A stretch of DNA of 64,000 nt from Plasmodium malariae (GCF_900090045.1 NC_041788.1:2599501-2663500), one strand, 5' to 3'. Positions 35,866 to 48,240 are shown, numbered from the stretch's first letter. Translations and numbers: made by a program. The notes: generated by a model not told the origin, from the sequence alone.

Positions 35866-38119
35866 GAATTAACACATATGTATATATATGTATATACAAA
35901 TTAACACATATGTATATATATGTACATACAAATTAACACATATGTATATATATGTATATACAAATTAACACATATGTATATATATGTACATACAAATTAA
36001 CACATATGTATATATATGTACATACAAATTAACACATATGTATATATATGTACATACAAATTAACACATATGTATATATATGTATGTATATACATATACG
36101 CATTTGTGTGCATCATATGCCACGGTGTTTACTACTCTACATATATACTATGTTGCTGCCCTTGAGGCTTTCCGCTTAGCATTTAGCGAGTAAGCCCCAG
36201 TGCGGGCATACATGCATGGCTGCAAGCATACACCCATATACAGTTATATTCCGTATTCCCGTTCACAGGTACACACGTACGCGGCTTTATGCAGTGCACA
36301 CCTTTATGTTGGCCCCAGCGGCATAAACGAACTTGTAGGTGTAGCTCATTCTGTTGCAATTACTGTTAAAAAACTTATCTAAGAGAAGGATATTTTTCAA
36401 AAAGTTGATGTTTTTTATGTTTTTAAAGTTATAAATACTTTTTATAAACATCTGGCTGTTCCACTGAGAGCTTGCATAGAAGGACAAGTGTCGTTCTTCG
36501 TTTTTTATATTATATAAATTAATAAAATATAAAAAATCTTCATTTCTTTTTTTTTCATTCATGCGTGTGTTTCTCTTAAAACTTTTGTTTAACTCATCCT
36601 TTAACTTTATGCCTTCTTTTTTTGGAGAATTGTTCAAAATGTTATGTTCTGCTCCTCTAATTACTCCTTGCCCATTTTTCGCTTCACTCATTGTTTCAAT
36701 ACTAAACTTGTTGTCTTTCACATATGAACTGTTATACAGTTTGCCATCATACAACTGGGTGGTTTTTATCCTATTGCTGTTTTTTCCTAGTCGTTCTTTT
36801 CCAAGTTGGTCTTTTTCTAGTTCGCCTTTTCCTAGTGCATGCTCTTCTGTTTCTAGGTTTGATGTTCCCTTCTGTGATATGCTATTTCTCTCTGTATTAG
36901 AAATATACAAATAAAGATTTCGAATCCTGTTGATATCAAATAAAATCATAGCAATTCTGTCTAAGCCTAATCCTACAGCTAAATAATCATGTATATCATA
37001 TTTTCTAATTTTTTGAAAAATTATTTTTTTTCTTAATATTCCACTACCTAAAATTTCTATCCATTTGTTGTTATAAAAAATTTCAGCTTGCAACGAATAT
37101 TTTGTAAAATCAAAAGTATCTTTTTTGATTCTCCATTTATATGTATGTCCAAATATATTTGATAACATGTCAGATAAGAAATAAACAAGTTGTTTTCTTT
37201 TGTCGATTAGTTCGTTTTTTATTTTAATATATACATCCATTTGTGTAAAAAAAGGAAAGTGTAGTTTATCAATATTATCTTTTCGAAAAACGTTCGATAC
37301 TATAACAAAATTGTCTTTTTCATTGTGAAAATAATTTATACTCTTATTATTAAGATCGTCTAAGTGAGTGTAGGGCACTTGGTTCGTGCTACTGCTCTTA
37401 TTGTAAAGCTCGCTCTCATTTAAATTTTTATCATATCCTTTTTCCACATCATTATATAAAGCACTCTCTCCAAAACTGAGATTTACTCCTTTTGTATTTT
37501 TCTCTTTATTAAGATTTTTTTCATTTTTCAATTTCCCAACAAAGTTTGCATCCTCATCATACATTTTAACCGAACATGCATATTCCTCATTGTTACAATT
37601 ATGTTTTTTTTTATCCTTTTTTTCACCTATATTGATTTTCTTCTCACCTTGATATATCCCAACCCCATTTAATAGCTCATAGATATAAGGAAATAAAGAG
37701 GTTGCCTGGGGGATGTACAAATAACTACTTGAAAAGTAAAAATTATTTTTCAATGATGTCGTATCATTTTTATCTTTTATTAAAATATCTTTGAAACATA
37801 AATTACTGTCATAGAGTGGACATTTATTGTATACTAGGCAGAAAGGCATCCTCGTTTTTAAAAAGTTTACTAAACTCTCAGTTACTACATGTATTGGATG
37901 ATTTTTTATATTGTACACATATTTAAACCTATTATAGTTTATTATATCCTCTTTAATGCGGTACTTGTTATTAAGTTTAGTGAGCACAATTTTGCTTACA
38001 TGTTTACACGGCTTCTTATTACTGCTACTGCTACTGCCACTGCCACTGCTATATGCCTTGCTACGTTTCGTCAAAAGAAATAGTGTTATCAAGCGTAGCA
38101 GAAGGAAAAAAAAAAGCAT
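35659..38119 (-). CDS. Organellar phenylalanyl-tRNA synthetase (single-chain PheRS), two exons
   Basis: This enzyme charges tRNA-Phe with phenylalanine in an organelle. Exon 1 is 38119-36302 (606 codons) and exon 2 is 35748-35659 (29 codons plus stop), total 635 residues. Visible parts are NHPIHVVTESLVNFL (N-terminal catalytic start), IPQATSLFP, motif 2 VFRKDNIDKLHFPFFTQMD (about 278-300), motif 3 GLGLDRIAMILFDINRIR (about 381-400), and an FDX-ACB anticodon-binding domain from ERHLSFYASSQWN (about 540) to the end. Exon 1 alone would stop inside that domain. Exon 2 (EQQTFRNYVKDVHEQVVERI and on to SIR) supplies its usual last helix and terminal Arg. The start is placed at MLFFFLLLRLITLFLL, a signal-peptide-like leader. 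An upstream in-frame ATG at 38242 would read through poly(T) coding Phe and is unlikely. Targeting to apicoplast or mitochondrion (or both) is inferred. The exon-1 donor (AAG|GTGTGC) is the least certain point. Confidence 0.88.
35811..35856. repeat. (AT)n microsatellite in the PheRS intron
   Basis: This is a perfect AT run of about 46 bases beside the 32-bp array, within the proposed intron 35749-36301. Confidence 0.85.
35868..36090. repeat. 32-bp minisatellite, about seven copies, in the PheRS intron
   Basis: The shared element AATTAACACATATG recurs every 32 bases (for example TTAACA at 35901, 35933, 35965 and 35997). Copies differ at one position (TATATAC versus TACATAC). The array fills much of the 553-base intron. 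Confidence 0.93.
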
Positions 38120-39499
38120 CTCTAATAGGAGAGCGGCGCGGGCAGGGGCGCACAACACGCGAGCTTTTGAGCCTTGGGCATGGGATTCTTTCCAAATTAA
38201 GAAAAAAACAAAAAAAAAAAAAAAAAAAAAAAAAAAAGCCAAAAAATGAAGTATAAATATGAGGTAAAAAAATGGACCTAAAAAAATAAGATAAAAAAGG
38301 GACGTAAAAAATAAAGTAAAAATTACACAAATATATTCTGAGCAAACGAAAAAGACTTCAATGTCAGCCTATACTGACACGCTTTCCATTGCAATAGCTT
38401 ACTATTTTCATTACATTTAATTTAATTATTTTTTAAATTTCACCTGAACAGTTCAGAAAAAGAAGCAATTAACGTTGTTCCTCCCTTATTTTGTCACTTC
38501 TCGTTGTGTCAGAGAATATTAAGAAGTATATTCTTTTTGTTGTATTTTTATATGTTATATTATTTTTGGAAACCCATCGGAGCGTGTATACGTTATGTAC
38601 ATATAATGCGTACATACATACCTAATGCACACATACGTAATGTTTAATACAGAATGCATAGATTTTTATTTTTTTTTTTGTTGCAAAATTATACGCGAAA
38701 GTATACATGAGAAAGATAAGTATGCATAAATGGAACACGCATTAAAAAAGGAGTAAATTTTAAAACATTCAAATGAGCCCGTGAAAACTTTAAACGCTTT
38801 AAAATTTCATAAGGTTGGAAATTATTAAAAAAATAAAAATAAATAAAAAAACTAAAATAAATTAAAGTAAAATAAAGTAAAATAAAGTAGAATAAAATAA
38901 GAAGTGGTACACATACGTGAATATAGCAGATTAATAAATAATTAAATAAATAGATAACTAAATATATATACTTCAAAAAGAACTGGTTGATAAATGAGCA
39001 AGCAGATAAATAAATATACGATTGCACAGTAATTAAGCAATAAATGAATAATTAAATCATCTGCTGTTTGTTATTTTGATGAGTAAGCGTCATACGTTTA
39101 CTCTTAAATTAAAAATATTAAAAAAAGGAAAAAAAAAAATGGAAAAGAAAACAACAAAATAAACGATATTAGCCTAAAAAATAATAAAATAAAAAGACGT
39201 ATGGCAGTGGAATAAACATGTAAGAATGATAAAATATGTTCATGGGCATACATGCCCATGGTTGTATTCGTTATTATGTTCCTGTTGCGATTTTCGTTAT
39301 TATCACAGTTGTTAAATTTTTACTTCTTTCATTTATTTGTTTATTTATTTTATTTGTTTATTTATTTTATTTGTTTATTTATTTTATTTGTTTATTTATT
39401 TTATTTGTTTATTTATTTTATTTGTTTATTTATTATATTTGTTTATTTTTTTTTTTTATTCACACTGAATCATCGCCTGCGCTTCTCGGGAATACCTTC
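38120..39499. other. Intergenic region, PheRS 5' side to Cpn60 3' side
   Basis: Both flanking genes are on the minus strand, so this holds the PheRS promoter and the Cpn60 3' UTR. A run of about 28 A, with a single G near its start, occurs at about 38209-38237. Frames here are A/T-driven and I see no gene. Confidence 0.55.
39340..39448. repeat. 17-bp tandem repeat in the Cpn60 3' flank
   Basis: The unit is TTTGTTTATTTATTTTA, about six copies, ending some 50 bases before the Cpn60 stop. Being 17 bases long, it leaves several frames open that are not genes. Confidence 0.88.
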
Positions 39500-42495
39500 T
39501 CACTCGTCGTAGTTGTAGCCATCGTCTTCTTCCTCTTCCTCGTCTCCATCCTCCTCATCGTCATCTTCTTCATCATCGTCTTCCTCATCGTCATCATCCT
39601 CTTCATCGTCGTCTAAGTCATCTTCATCCTCATCTTCATCTTCGAGTTTATTTTTGTATCCTTTTCTTCTTTGTTTAGGTAAATAATTAGGTGAATTAAT
39701 AGTTGAATCTAATATTCCTTTATTATTTTTTTTTTCACTATCTACCATCATACACTCAGTTGTTAAGACCATACTAGCTATACTACAACTATTTTTAATA
39801 ACACTGATAATAACATTTGTACTGTCGATAATACCATTTTCAACCATATTTACAAATTTATTGGTATTTACATCATACCCGAAACCATATTTATCCTTTG
39901 AGTTCAAAATTATTTTAACCACGTTATCTCCATTCACACCAGCATTATCAGCTATTTGTTTAGTAATGACATCTAAACTGCTTACAACAATATTAGCTCC
40001 CATTTTTTGTAATTCTATTTCTGATTCTAGATTACCTACTAAGTCTAGATACTTTTTCTCTTCTTGAGTCCCAACTGATTGAACTTCTTCAATTTTTTTA
40101 TGTATTTCATTTAAAAAGTTTGATTTAATTATTTCTAAGTAGGTCACTCCTCCCCCAGGAACATAACCAATATCTATTGCACTTTTCACAGCATTTGTTG
40201 CATCCTCATATTTAAATTTTCTTTCTTTCTGTTCTGTTTCTGTATTTCCACCAATTAGAATTTTAGCTATACCACCTGACAATGCAGCTATACGTTCATT
40301 TAATTTTTCTTTATCATATTTTGAAGTTGTTTCATCGTACTCTTTTTTTAAAACTTTTATTCTTTCATCTATTTTTTCTTTATATTCTTCTTTTGTAATT
40401 AAACTAGTCCTATCCTTTTTTACTATTAATGTATTTGCATTACCCAGTAGACTTAAATAATTATTATCAAAACTGCTCATATTATTATGTAAATTGTTCA
40501 AGTCCAGACCAACATCTGCACTTATGTACTTGCTATTTGTTACAATACACAAATCTTTTAAGTAGTCCTTTCTTCTATCACCAAATGAAGGGGCTCTTAT
40601 AGGGACCTGCATAGGAAAAAATAAATGGTATGGAACAGAGTGAATACGGATGGAAATTGTGTGTAATGGGGGGGGTGCGAGAGAAATAAGCTCTTGGTAG
40701 GGGCGAGATATATAAGATATGCATGCTCAGTGCAACATGCACAATGAAACAGACACAATGCTACATACACGCAAATACATATATCTATACGCAACTCACG
40801 CAAGGCGCGCATTTTCTATTTTCGGAATGGAAAATGTGCGAAAGGGTACCATAGAAAATAACCCTTACTATTTTGTGAGTCATTCTATTTCTTATATTTC
40901 TTAGTTTTTTCCCTCTCTACTTTTTGCGCATAAAATATGTGTAGGTATATATTTTACGCACTGACAAAAAGAGAGAGACCTCAAAAAAAAATAAAGGCGT
41001 AAAACGAATAAGTATTTCTCACATTGGCATAAGGTTATTTAAGAAAATAGCACCTCCATTTATGTATATCATTCTATAATCATTTATGCATATCTTTCTC
41101 TAATCATTTATGCATATCTTTCTCTAATCATTTATGCATATCTTTCTCTAATCATTTATGCATATCTTTCTCTAATCATTTATGCATATCTTTCTCTTTT
41201 CATTTGTATGTATCTTTTTCTTCACTCTCATTCTCTCTCTTTGTACGTTGAGATAAAAGCGTATACATAAGTGTGTTCATTTATGTATAAATAAGTGTAA
41301 ACATTTGCATAAGCGGTTATATAAACGGTTGCATAAATGGCTGCATAAATGGCTGCATAAATGGCTGCATAAATGGCTGCATAAATGGCTGCATAAGTTG
41401 CTGCATAAACGGATGTCTATACGCCTGCTTAAACGCCACTTTAAACGGCTGCTTGAATGCCTCCGTTCCGAGTGCCATTACCACTTTGATGGCTCCCTTG
41501 AGCTTGTTAATGATGAGAGTCTGAAGGACTTCATTGCTAAAATCATCGGCAATGATACAGAGTGGTTGTTTGTTCTTGGCAAAAATTTCTAAAATAGGTA
41601 GTATAGACTGTATGTTGTCAATATTTTGATCCGTTATTAGCGTTGAAACATTACTGTATTCAATATAGTCTTTATTTTCATTATATAAAAGATAAGGATT
41701 TATAATACCCCTATCAAAATTATAGCCTTCTGTGAATTCTAATTTATCATTAATATCAGCATTATCATCTAAAATTATGGCAGCATTTTTACCTAATTTG
41801 TCATATGCATTAGCTATTATTTGTCCCATATGTATATCGTTATTACTTGCAATAGTTGCTATGTTGAGTATATCTTTATATGTTTTAATAGGTGTTGATA
41901 ACGTTTTAATTTTTTCTATTATCATCTTGGAAGCTAATTGTATACCTCTTTGTATTGGTATAGGATTATGATTATTATTTACTTGTTCTATTCCTTTTTT
42001 AGTTATTGTTGCTGTCATTAAAGCTGTAGAACTTGTACCATCACCTGCTTTATCATTTGATATATTTGTACTTTCCTGCATTAATTTTACACCATTATTT
42101 TTTTTTCGATCTTTTAAACTAATATTTTTTGCTATTGTTACACCATCATTTATTATTAATGGGCTACCATATTCTTTTTCTAATAACACATTTCTACCTC
42201 TAGGTCCTAAGGTCAACTTTACTACATCTGACACTGTTAATATTCCTTTTAATAATTCATTACGGCATTCATTACCATATATTATGTCTTTTCCTTTTAC
42301 TTTATTCTCTGTCATTTTCATCTTTACATAGTTTTCTTTTCTTCTACTTATGATTTTACTGTTAATATATTTTAGCCCCTTATTTAAAAAAGCTCCATTT
42401 TTTTTATTTATCCCTCTCTTTTTCTTAATTCCACCCCCGTACCTCAAAAAGAGCAAAAAAAAAATGATCAAAAAAACGCAGCTGCTAGTTCGCAT
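39500..42495 (-). CDS. CPN60: Apicoplast-type 60 kDa chaperonin (GroEL/Cpn60), two exons
   Basis: This is a group I chaperonin that folds imported proteins in a ring with Cpn10/Cpn20. Exon 1 is 42495-41482 (338 codons) and exon 2 is 40606-39500, total 706 residues. The join at AAAGTG|GTAATG and CTATGCAG|GTCCCT rebuilds GAIKV-VPIRAPSFGDRRKDYL, the expected GroEL apical sequence. Residues 1-20 form a signal peptide (MRTSSCVFLIIFFLLFLRYG) followed by a Lys/Asn-rich transit-like segment, the bipartite pattern for apicoplast import. Core motifs include TLGPRGRNVLLEKEYGSP, NDGVTIAKNI, NDKAGDGTSSTA, VPGGGVTYLE and NAGVNGDNV. The C-terminus has about 50 mostly Asp/Glu residues in place of the bacterial Gly-Gly-Met tail. 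The start is divergent from LPD, so the two may share a promoter region. The intron is 874 bases and full of repeats. Confidence 0.93.
41079..41205. repeat. 24-bp minisatellite in the Cpn60 intron
   Basis: About five copies carry AATCATTTATGCATATC and a CTTTCTCT tail; copies are almost identical. It lies wholly inside the proposed intron 40607-41481. Confidence 0.92.
41330..41412. repeat. 12-bp repeat at the 5' end of the Cpn60 intron
   Basis: Units of TGGCTGCATAAA, about five perfect plus flanking degenerate copies, lie just after the exon-1 donor. As 12 is a multiple of 3, the exon-1 frame reads on as repeated FMQP before a stop at 41317, which mimics a C-terminal coding repeat. The true path skips it by splicing. 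Confidence 0.92.
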
Positions 42496-42547
42496 TCTGT
42501 GTTATATATGTTTATGTAAGTACGTATAAACGTAGGCGTGTATATGC

Positions 42548-42562
<15 letters not shown>

Positions 42563-42582
<20 letters not shown>

Positions 42583-42690
42583 AACGTACGTATTTATATG
42601 TTTGTACATATACGTACGTATTTATATGTTTGTACATAAGTACGTATTTATATGTTTGTACATATACGTACATACATATGCGTATGTTTT
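42563..42690. repeat. 28-bp array, three to four imperfect copies
   Basis: Each copy carries ACGTATTTATATGTTTGTAC; one copy is shortened. It lies about 70 bases upstream of the Cpn60 start codon. Confidence 0.85.
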
Positions 42691-42835
42691 TTTTTTTTTT
42701 ATGCTACAGGTTATTCTATATTATGTTTGTATAATGTGGAAGTTTTAAAAATAAAGTTTTGCCCTTTAGCAAAAGCCTTTGTAGGGGGAAAAATGCACAT
42801 ACATATATATATATATACTACATAAATATATAAAT

Positions 42836-42906
42836 ATATAATACATATATAAAAATATAATACATATATAAAAATATAATACATATATAAAAATATAATA
42901 CATATA
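42836..42906. repeat. 19-bp array, about four copies
   Basis: The unit is ACATATATAAAAATATAAT. The open minus frames across it, rich in Tyr and Ile, are artefacts. Confidence 0.88.
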
Positions 42907-43267
42907 TATATATATATTAATGCATGTGCAGTCATAAACATGCGCAAATGAAGGTAGGTACAAATGCGAAATGAACAAAATTTGAATATTCCCATATAAA
43001 CATTCTTGCCAAATTTTATTTATTCACATCTTCACATACGCATAAATATAACTTACATGTACAAGTCAGAAAACACCAAATTCGCAAAATTTTGAAGTAA
43101 CAAATTCAAATTTCGCTAATGAAAAAAGTGCATGGTGTTATTTTTAATTTGCTCACAAATTAACGCTATAATGTATTGTTGTTCATACTTTTTTCTTTTC
43201 TGAAAATATTTTAACATAAAATAAGTGAAAAACGCATTTATATGTTGTGCTCAATGTTTTTAAAAAC

Positions 43268-43455
43268 GGCAATATGGATGTATTACCTGTGGGTGTGATA
43301 ACTATGGATGTACTACCTGTGAGAGTATTACCTGAGGATGCATTACCTATGGGTGTATTGCCTGTGGATGTATTACCTGTGGATGTATTACCTGTGGATG
43401 TATTACCTGTGGATGTATTACCTGTGGGTGTGTTAACTATGGATGTATTACCTAT
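43268..43455. repeat. 15-bp minisatellite, about twelve copies
   Basis: Units of TGTGGATGTATTACC, with degenerate flanks (GGGTGTG, ACTATGG), keep one plus frame open as a repeated DVLPV peptide. No conserved sequence surrounds it, so I treat it as non-coding. Confidence 0.88.
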
Positions 43456-44667
43456 ATATATATGTATTTACTTATGCATGTATATATATGTGCATGTAAT
43501 TCAACAAAAGTGCCTATATATTAAATTTTAGCACTATAGAGTGTGTTTTTTTTTTTTTTTTTTTGTAGATTAGCAAGCGTGTTTTTTCAATATAGATATG
43601 GTCCTTTTAAAAATAAAAATCAAGTGCCATTATTAGTGCTTTTTTTAACAGGCTATAAAATACATACAATACGTATGTGCATATATAATATATACGTAGT
43701 TATACATGTAAGCGTGAAGCGTAACCGAAGGACAGAGAAAAAGGAAAAAGGCAAAAAGCCCAGGGTGTGTTTCACTTGTAGTGTATATGATTTGTGCATC
43801 TGTTTTATTTAGTTTCGTTTTGTTTTGCTTCCATTTTTTTTTTGTTCTTTTTTTTTTTTTTTAAATCTTTTTTTCTGAATGAAATTAATGCACTGAAGTA
43901 AATCATGTGTATAATTACTTTTAAGTGCATTTTTTTTTTTTTTTTAATATATATTTTCCTTTCAGTTTTCACTTGCCTTTCATTTCCTTTTTTTTAAAGA
44001 ATGTATTTATGTAAATTTTTTTTATGATTTAACTATAACATATAAGAAAAAATAATTAAATGAGGATTAAAATATATGAAGAGGGAATAATGATACTGGT
44101 AAAACTTACCAAAACATAATCTAGATTATTTTTTAAAATAAGCCCCTCTCTTATATCACTAAATTTAGTGTACGCTAGGATATATAATTAATAGTTACTG
44201 TTACACTAATTATTTTCGCACTTTTACCTTAACCATAATTAAAGAGAATAATTAACACCATTTTTAAGGTACTATGCTCCCATGCATACGTACATGTACA
44301 TGTACATGGACGCATACATACGCGATAACATACCCGCAAACATTCATACATACATGCATACTCACACACGTATATATTTTCATATACACACAAATCAATA
44401 TCCCTTGAGAAATGAATCCTTGCCGTTGGAATATCATTTGTTGAAAGAAATTAAAATAAGTGGAAGTTTTATGTTTGCACGTATTTAACAACGTAGTTTT
44501 GTACTGAACAGTTCCAATTATATGATATAGAAAATACATGCAAACAAAAAAAAAAAAAAAAAAAAAAGTATTATACCGTATGTATATATATATATATATA
44601 TAAAAGCGTCTGCATACGCATGTGCTCCTTTTTACAGCTGACTATTTCCCAATACCTATATTCAAAT

Positions 44668-46590
44668 ATGAATGGAGTTATAAACAAGACGAAAATATAT
44701 TTTTTCCCATTTCGTAGGAACTTTTCAACGAAGATGGAGTAAGTTAATTAAAGATATTCATAATAAAAAAGTGTTTTATTTTATTTTTTTTTATTTTTAC
44801 GTGGAATATACGTGATGTGCATTTTTGATTTTTCGCATTCACATGGAATATTTATTTTATTTTTTTTACGTGGAAGATATATGAAATGTATTTTTGACAA
44901 CATTTTACATGCACATGAAATATTATTTTATGTTTTTACGGGGAAAATTTATGAACAATAGCAATTTTAGCAACATTTTACCTGTACATGCAATAATTTT
45001 TTTTCCATTTTTATCGTATATTTTGTAATTTTATTGTATAATTTTACCTAACATTTTTTTGTACTACAATTTTGTCCCATATTTTTGCTTCACATAATTG
45101 CGCTGTTTTGCTTTTTGGTCAGTTATGACGTGATAGTCATAGGGGGAGGTCCTGGCGGCTACGTTTGCAGCATTCGATGTGGTCAGAATAAACTGAAAGT
45201 GCTGAATGTAAATGAGGATAAGAAATTAGGAGGAACTTGTTTAAATAGGGGTTGTATTCCTTCAAAATCTTTACTGCATATTGCACATAACTATTATGAA
45301 GCAAAAACACGATTTAAAGAAAGTGGAATATTAATAGATAATATAAAATTAGATATCGACAGTATTCATAAGCATAAAAATAAATGTATGGGAAATTTGT
45401 CAGATGGCATTTCCTTTTTGTATAAAAAGAACAATGTACATCATATTATAGGGCATGGTAGTATTATTGATGAAAATACAGTTTTAGTAAAAACAGAGAG
45501 AGAGGAAAAAAAGGTTACAGCAGAACGTATAGTTATAGCTACAGGATCAAAGCCAATTGAAATTCCTTTGAAAAAATTAGATGATAATAATGTAAATGAT
45601 ATTGATAATGTAAAGGATATATTAACATATGACCATGAGGTATTACAAACATCAGATGATATACTCAATTTTAAAAATATTCCCAAAACGATGTCAATTA
45701 TTGGAGGTGGTGTTATAGGATTAGAAATAGGTTCAGTCTTTTCAAAACTTGGTACGGATGTTACTATATTTGAATATAATAATAGGTTATGTGGTTTTCT
45801 TGATGCAGATGTTAGTAAAGTTTTACAGAAAACATTAGAAAAAATAAAAATGAAATTTCTTTTTAGTACGTCTATAATAGGTGGTCATTTAAAAAATAAT
45901 CATGCCATTTTATATGCAAAGAATGATAAAACAAATGAAATAAAAAAGGTCAAATCTGATATTGTTCTTGTATGTGTTGGTAGAAAAGCGAATTTTGAAA
46001 ATTTAAATTTAGAAATTTTACAAATTCAGTTAAATGAAAAGAACAAAATACCAGTAGATGAATATTTTAATGTAATATCACATCCGACTATTAAAGCAAT
46101 TGGAGATGCTATAGATGGTCCTATGCTTGCACATAAAGCGGAAGAAGAAGGATATATACTAGCTAATATGTTATTTAATGAATTAAAACAAAATAAAAAA
46201 AAAAAATCTCATATAAATTATAACTTAGTACCGAGTGTTATATATACACACCCAGAAGTAGCTACTGTTGGATATAATGAAGAAAAATGTAAGAAATTAA
46301 ATTTCAATTTCAAGTCAGTTAACTTTCCATTCGCAGCAAATAGTAGAGCAAGAACTATAGATGATTACGATGGTCTAATTAAACTACATGTAGAAAAAGA
46401 AACAAATAGGATTTTGGGTTCACAAATTATTGGTAATAATGCCAGCGATTTGATTTTACCAATTTCCATATATGTAGGTAATAACGGGTCATCCAAGAGT
46501 TTGAGCAAAATTATTTATGCTCATCCCACATTCTCGGAGGTCATTAAGGAGGTCGCGTTACAGTCTTTTGACAAAGCGATACATATGTGA
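44668..46590 (+). CDS. LPD1: Dihydrolipoamide dehydrogenase (E3), mitochondrial-type, two exons
   Basis: E3 reoxidises dihydrolipoamide with NAD+ in the 2-oxoacid dehydrogenase complexes and glycine cleavage system. Exon 1 is 44668-44738 and exon 2 is 45123-46590. The donor GA|GTAAGT and acceptor GGTCAG|TTATG join as TKMD-YDVIVIGGGPGGY, which rebuilds the FAD-binding start. The total is 512 residues. Redox Cys63 and Cys68 lie in GGTCLNRGCIPSK; the NAD site is IIGGGVIGLEIGS; the catalytic His-Glu pair is in YAHPTFSE (His491, Glu496). The 22-residue leader MNGVINKTKIYFFPFRRNFS is basic with no acidic residues, typical of a mitochondrial presequence. It lacks the hydrophobic signal expected for the apicoplast E3 paralogue. 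A frame starting at 45085 inside the intron is not the true N-terminus. Confidence 0.95.
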
Positions 46591-46625
46591 GTGTTTGCTC
46601 ATGATACAGGAGGAAAGGGATAGGG

Positions 46626-46834
46626 ACACATACACACACACATACACATACATACACATACATACACATACATACACATACATATACACACACATACATA
46701 CACACACACACACATACACACACACACACATACACACACATACACATACACACACATACACATACACACACACATACATACACACACACACACATACACA
46801 CACACACACATACACACACACACACATACACACA
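46626..46834. repeat. CA/TACA microsatellite
   Basis: About 200 bases mix ACACAC and ATACACA units, directly after the LPD stop. Six frames stay open through it. Confidence 0.92.
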
Positions 46835-47097
46835 AAAAAAAAAGAAAAAAGAAAAAAGAAAAAAAGGAGGGAAATCCAGGCAAGTCAGGAAAGATGAACA
46901 AATAAGGAAAACAAACAAACTGCAAGACCCTAATGACGTAGGAACATTCTTTCTCTTTAAAACGGGTTCATGTAATGACACATTCTTGTTTTATTATTAT
47001 TTTATTTTTTTTTTTTATTCCCTCTTTTTGCCCAGTTTGTTTATCTTGTTCTTAAATGCTTCTTCCTTGGCTGGTTGCACTCCTTTTTTTTTGTCTT

Positions 47098-47275
47098 TTC
47101 GTCCTTTCATCCATTCGTTCTTTCATCCTTTCGTTCTTTTATCCTTTCGTTCTTTTATCCTTTCGTTCTTTCATCCTTTCGTTCTTTTATCCTTTCGTTC
47201 TTTCATCCTTTCGTTCTTTCATCCTTTCGTTCTTTCATCCTTTCGTTCTTTCATCCTTTCGTTCTTTCATCCTTT
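47098..47275. repeat. 16-bp minisatellite, about eleven copies
   Basis: The unit is TTCTTTCATCCTTTCG, with TTTTAT replacing TTTCAT in some copies. Since 16 is not a multiple of 3, the three plus frames encode the same Phe/Leu/Ser peptide out of register. Confidence 0.92.
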
Positions 47276-48083
47276 CTCATATTTTTTCTTCCCCTTCTTT
47301 TTTGGTACTTTCGAACAATATGCAAAATGAAATATTAATAAGAAACACGACAGATTCGACGTCTTTTCAATGCGAATTTACTATTTGAATACACCCGTTT
47401 GACATAACCATAATATGATTCTTTTAAAATATGAGGGAAAATAGCACAAATAAGTAGATGGAGGCACAGGTACAGATACAGCTACAGGTGTGTATAGTGA
47501 TACACATGTACAATTCATAGGAGAGATGGTAACAACATTTACATACATACTAAAATTGTTAAGTTGCTAACAAATATATATGACAGTAATTTCTGCTTTT
47601 ATACGCGGAAACGGAGGCTCCGGTAACAGAAAATACTTTAGAAGAGTAAGGTCGAGATACAATGTAGTAAAGCATATAATAGCAAAGTAATGGCATGAAA
47701 AGTGGTATGTATCATTCGTTTATTATGTATGAAATGATTTTTAAAAAAATAAAAAAGGAAAAAAAGGAGGAAAATGTTCACTCCTACATTATAAATATAT
47801 GTACATATATATATATATATATACATGTATGTATACGTATGTATATATATATATATATATATAGGCTCATAAGAACGCTAAGATATAACGGTTCGCCAAA
47901 AGGACACGTGCTGTATTTGAACGTTTTATTTTTACGTATTCATTCAACAAAATATATTAAATTTTTGAGTTGCTTTTTTTGTGCAATTTAATTTTTATTG
48001 GTGCGGTAAAATTTTTTCATAGAGTACATCATTTACTGAAGTGACGTTCCTATGTGGAAGTGAACGATTTGTATTTCCATTCG

Positions 48084-48119
<36 letters not shown>

Positions 48120-48236
48120 AAGTAAACGAACGAACAAATAAACAAAATGAAAGAGGTGAAAATATAATGGTAAAATAAAATAACAAAACATAATAGCTAA
48201 ATAAAAAAAAAAAAAAAAGAAAAAAAAAAGTGCAGA

Positions 48237-48240
<4 letters not shown>

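Larger units (their letters stand above)
42496..44667. promoter_or_regulatory. Divergent upstream region shared by Cpn60 and LPD
   Basis: These 2.2 kb separate two divergent organellar-protein genes and should contain both promoters. No specific site can be named from sequence alone. The region holds three tandem arrays (listed separately), poly(T) tracts around 43545-43564, 43850-43862 and 43931-43945, and one possible unassigned exon near 43569. Confidence 0.5.

Noticed and set aside
38061..38345. Upstream in-frame start for PheRS at 38242 and other frames across the poly(A) run
   Set aside because: The extension codes a Phe homopolymer; the ATG at 38119 begins a signal-like leader.
46517..46981. 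ORFs on both strands rich in Thr/His or Cys/Val
   Set aside because: They read the CA/TACA microsatellite after the LPD stop.
46986..47388. Three overlapping Phe/Leu/Ser-rich ORFs that look like membrane proteins
   Set aside because: All come from the 16-bp minisatellite; the same peptide occurs in every frame.
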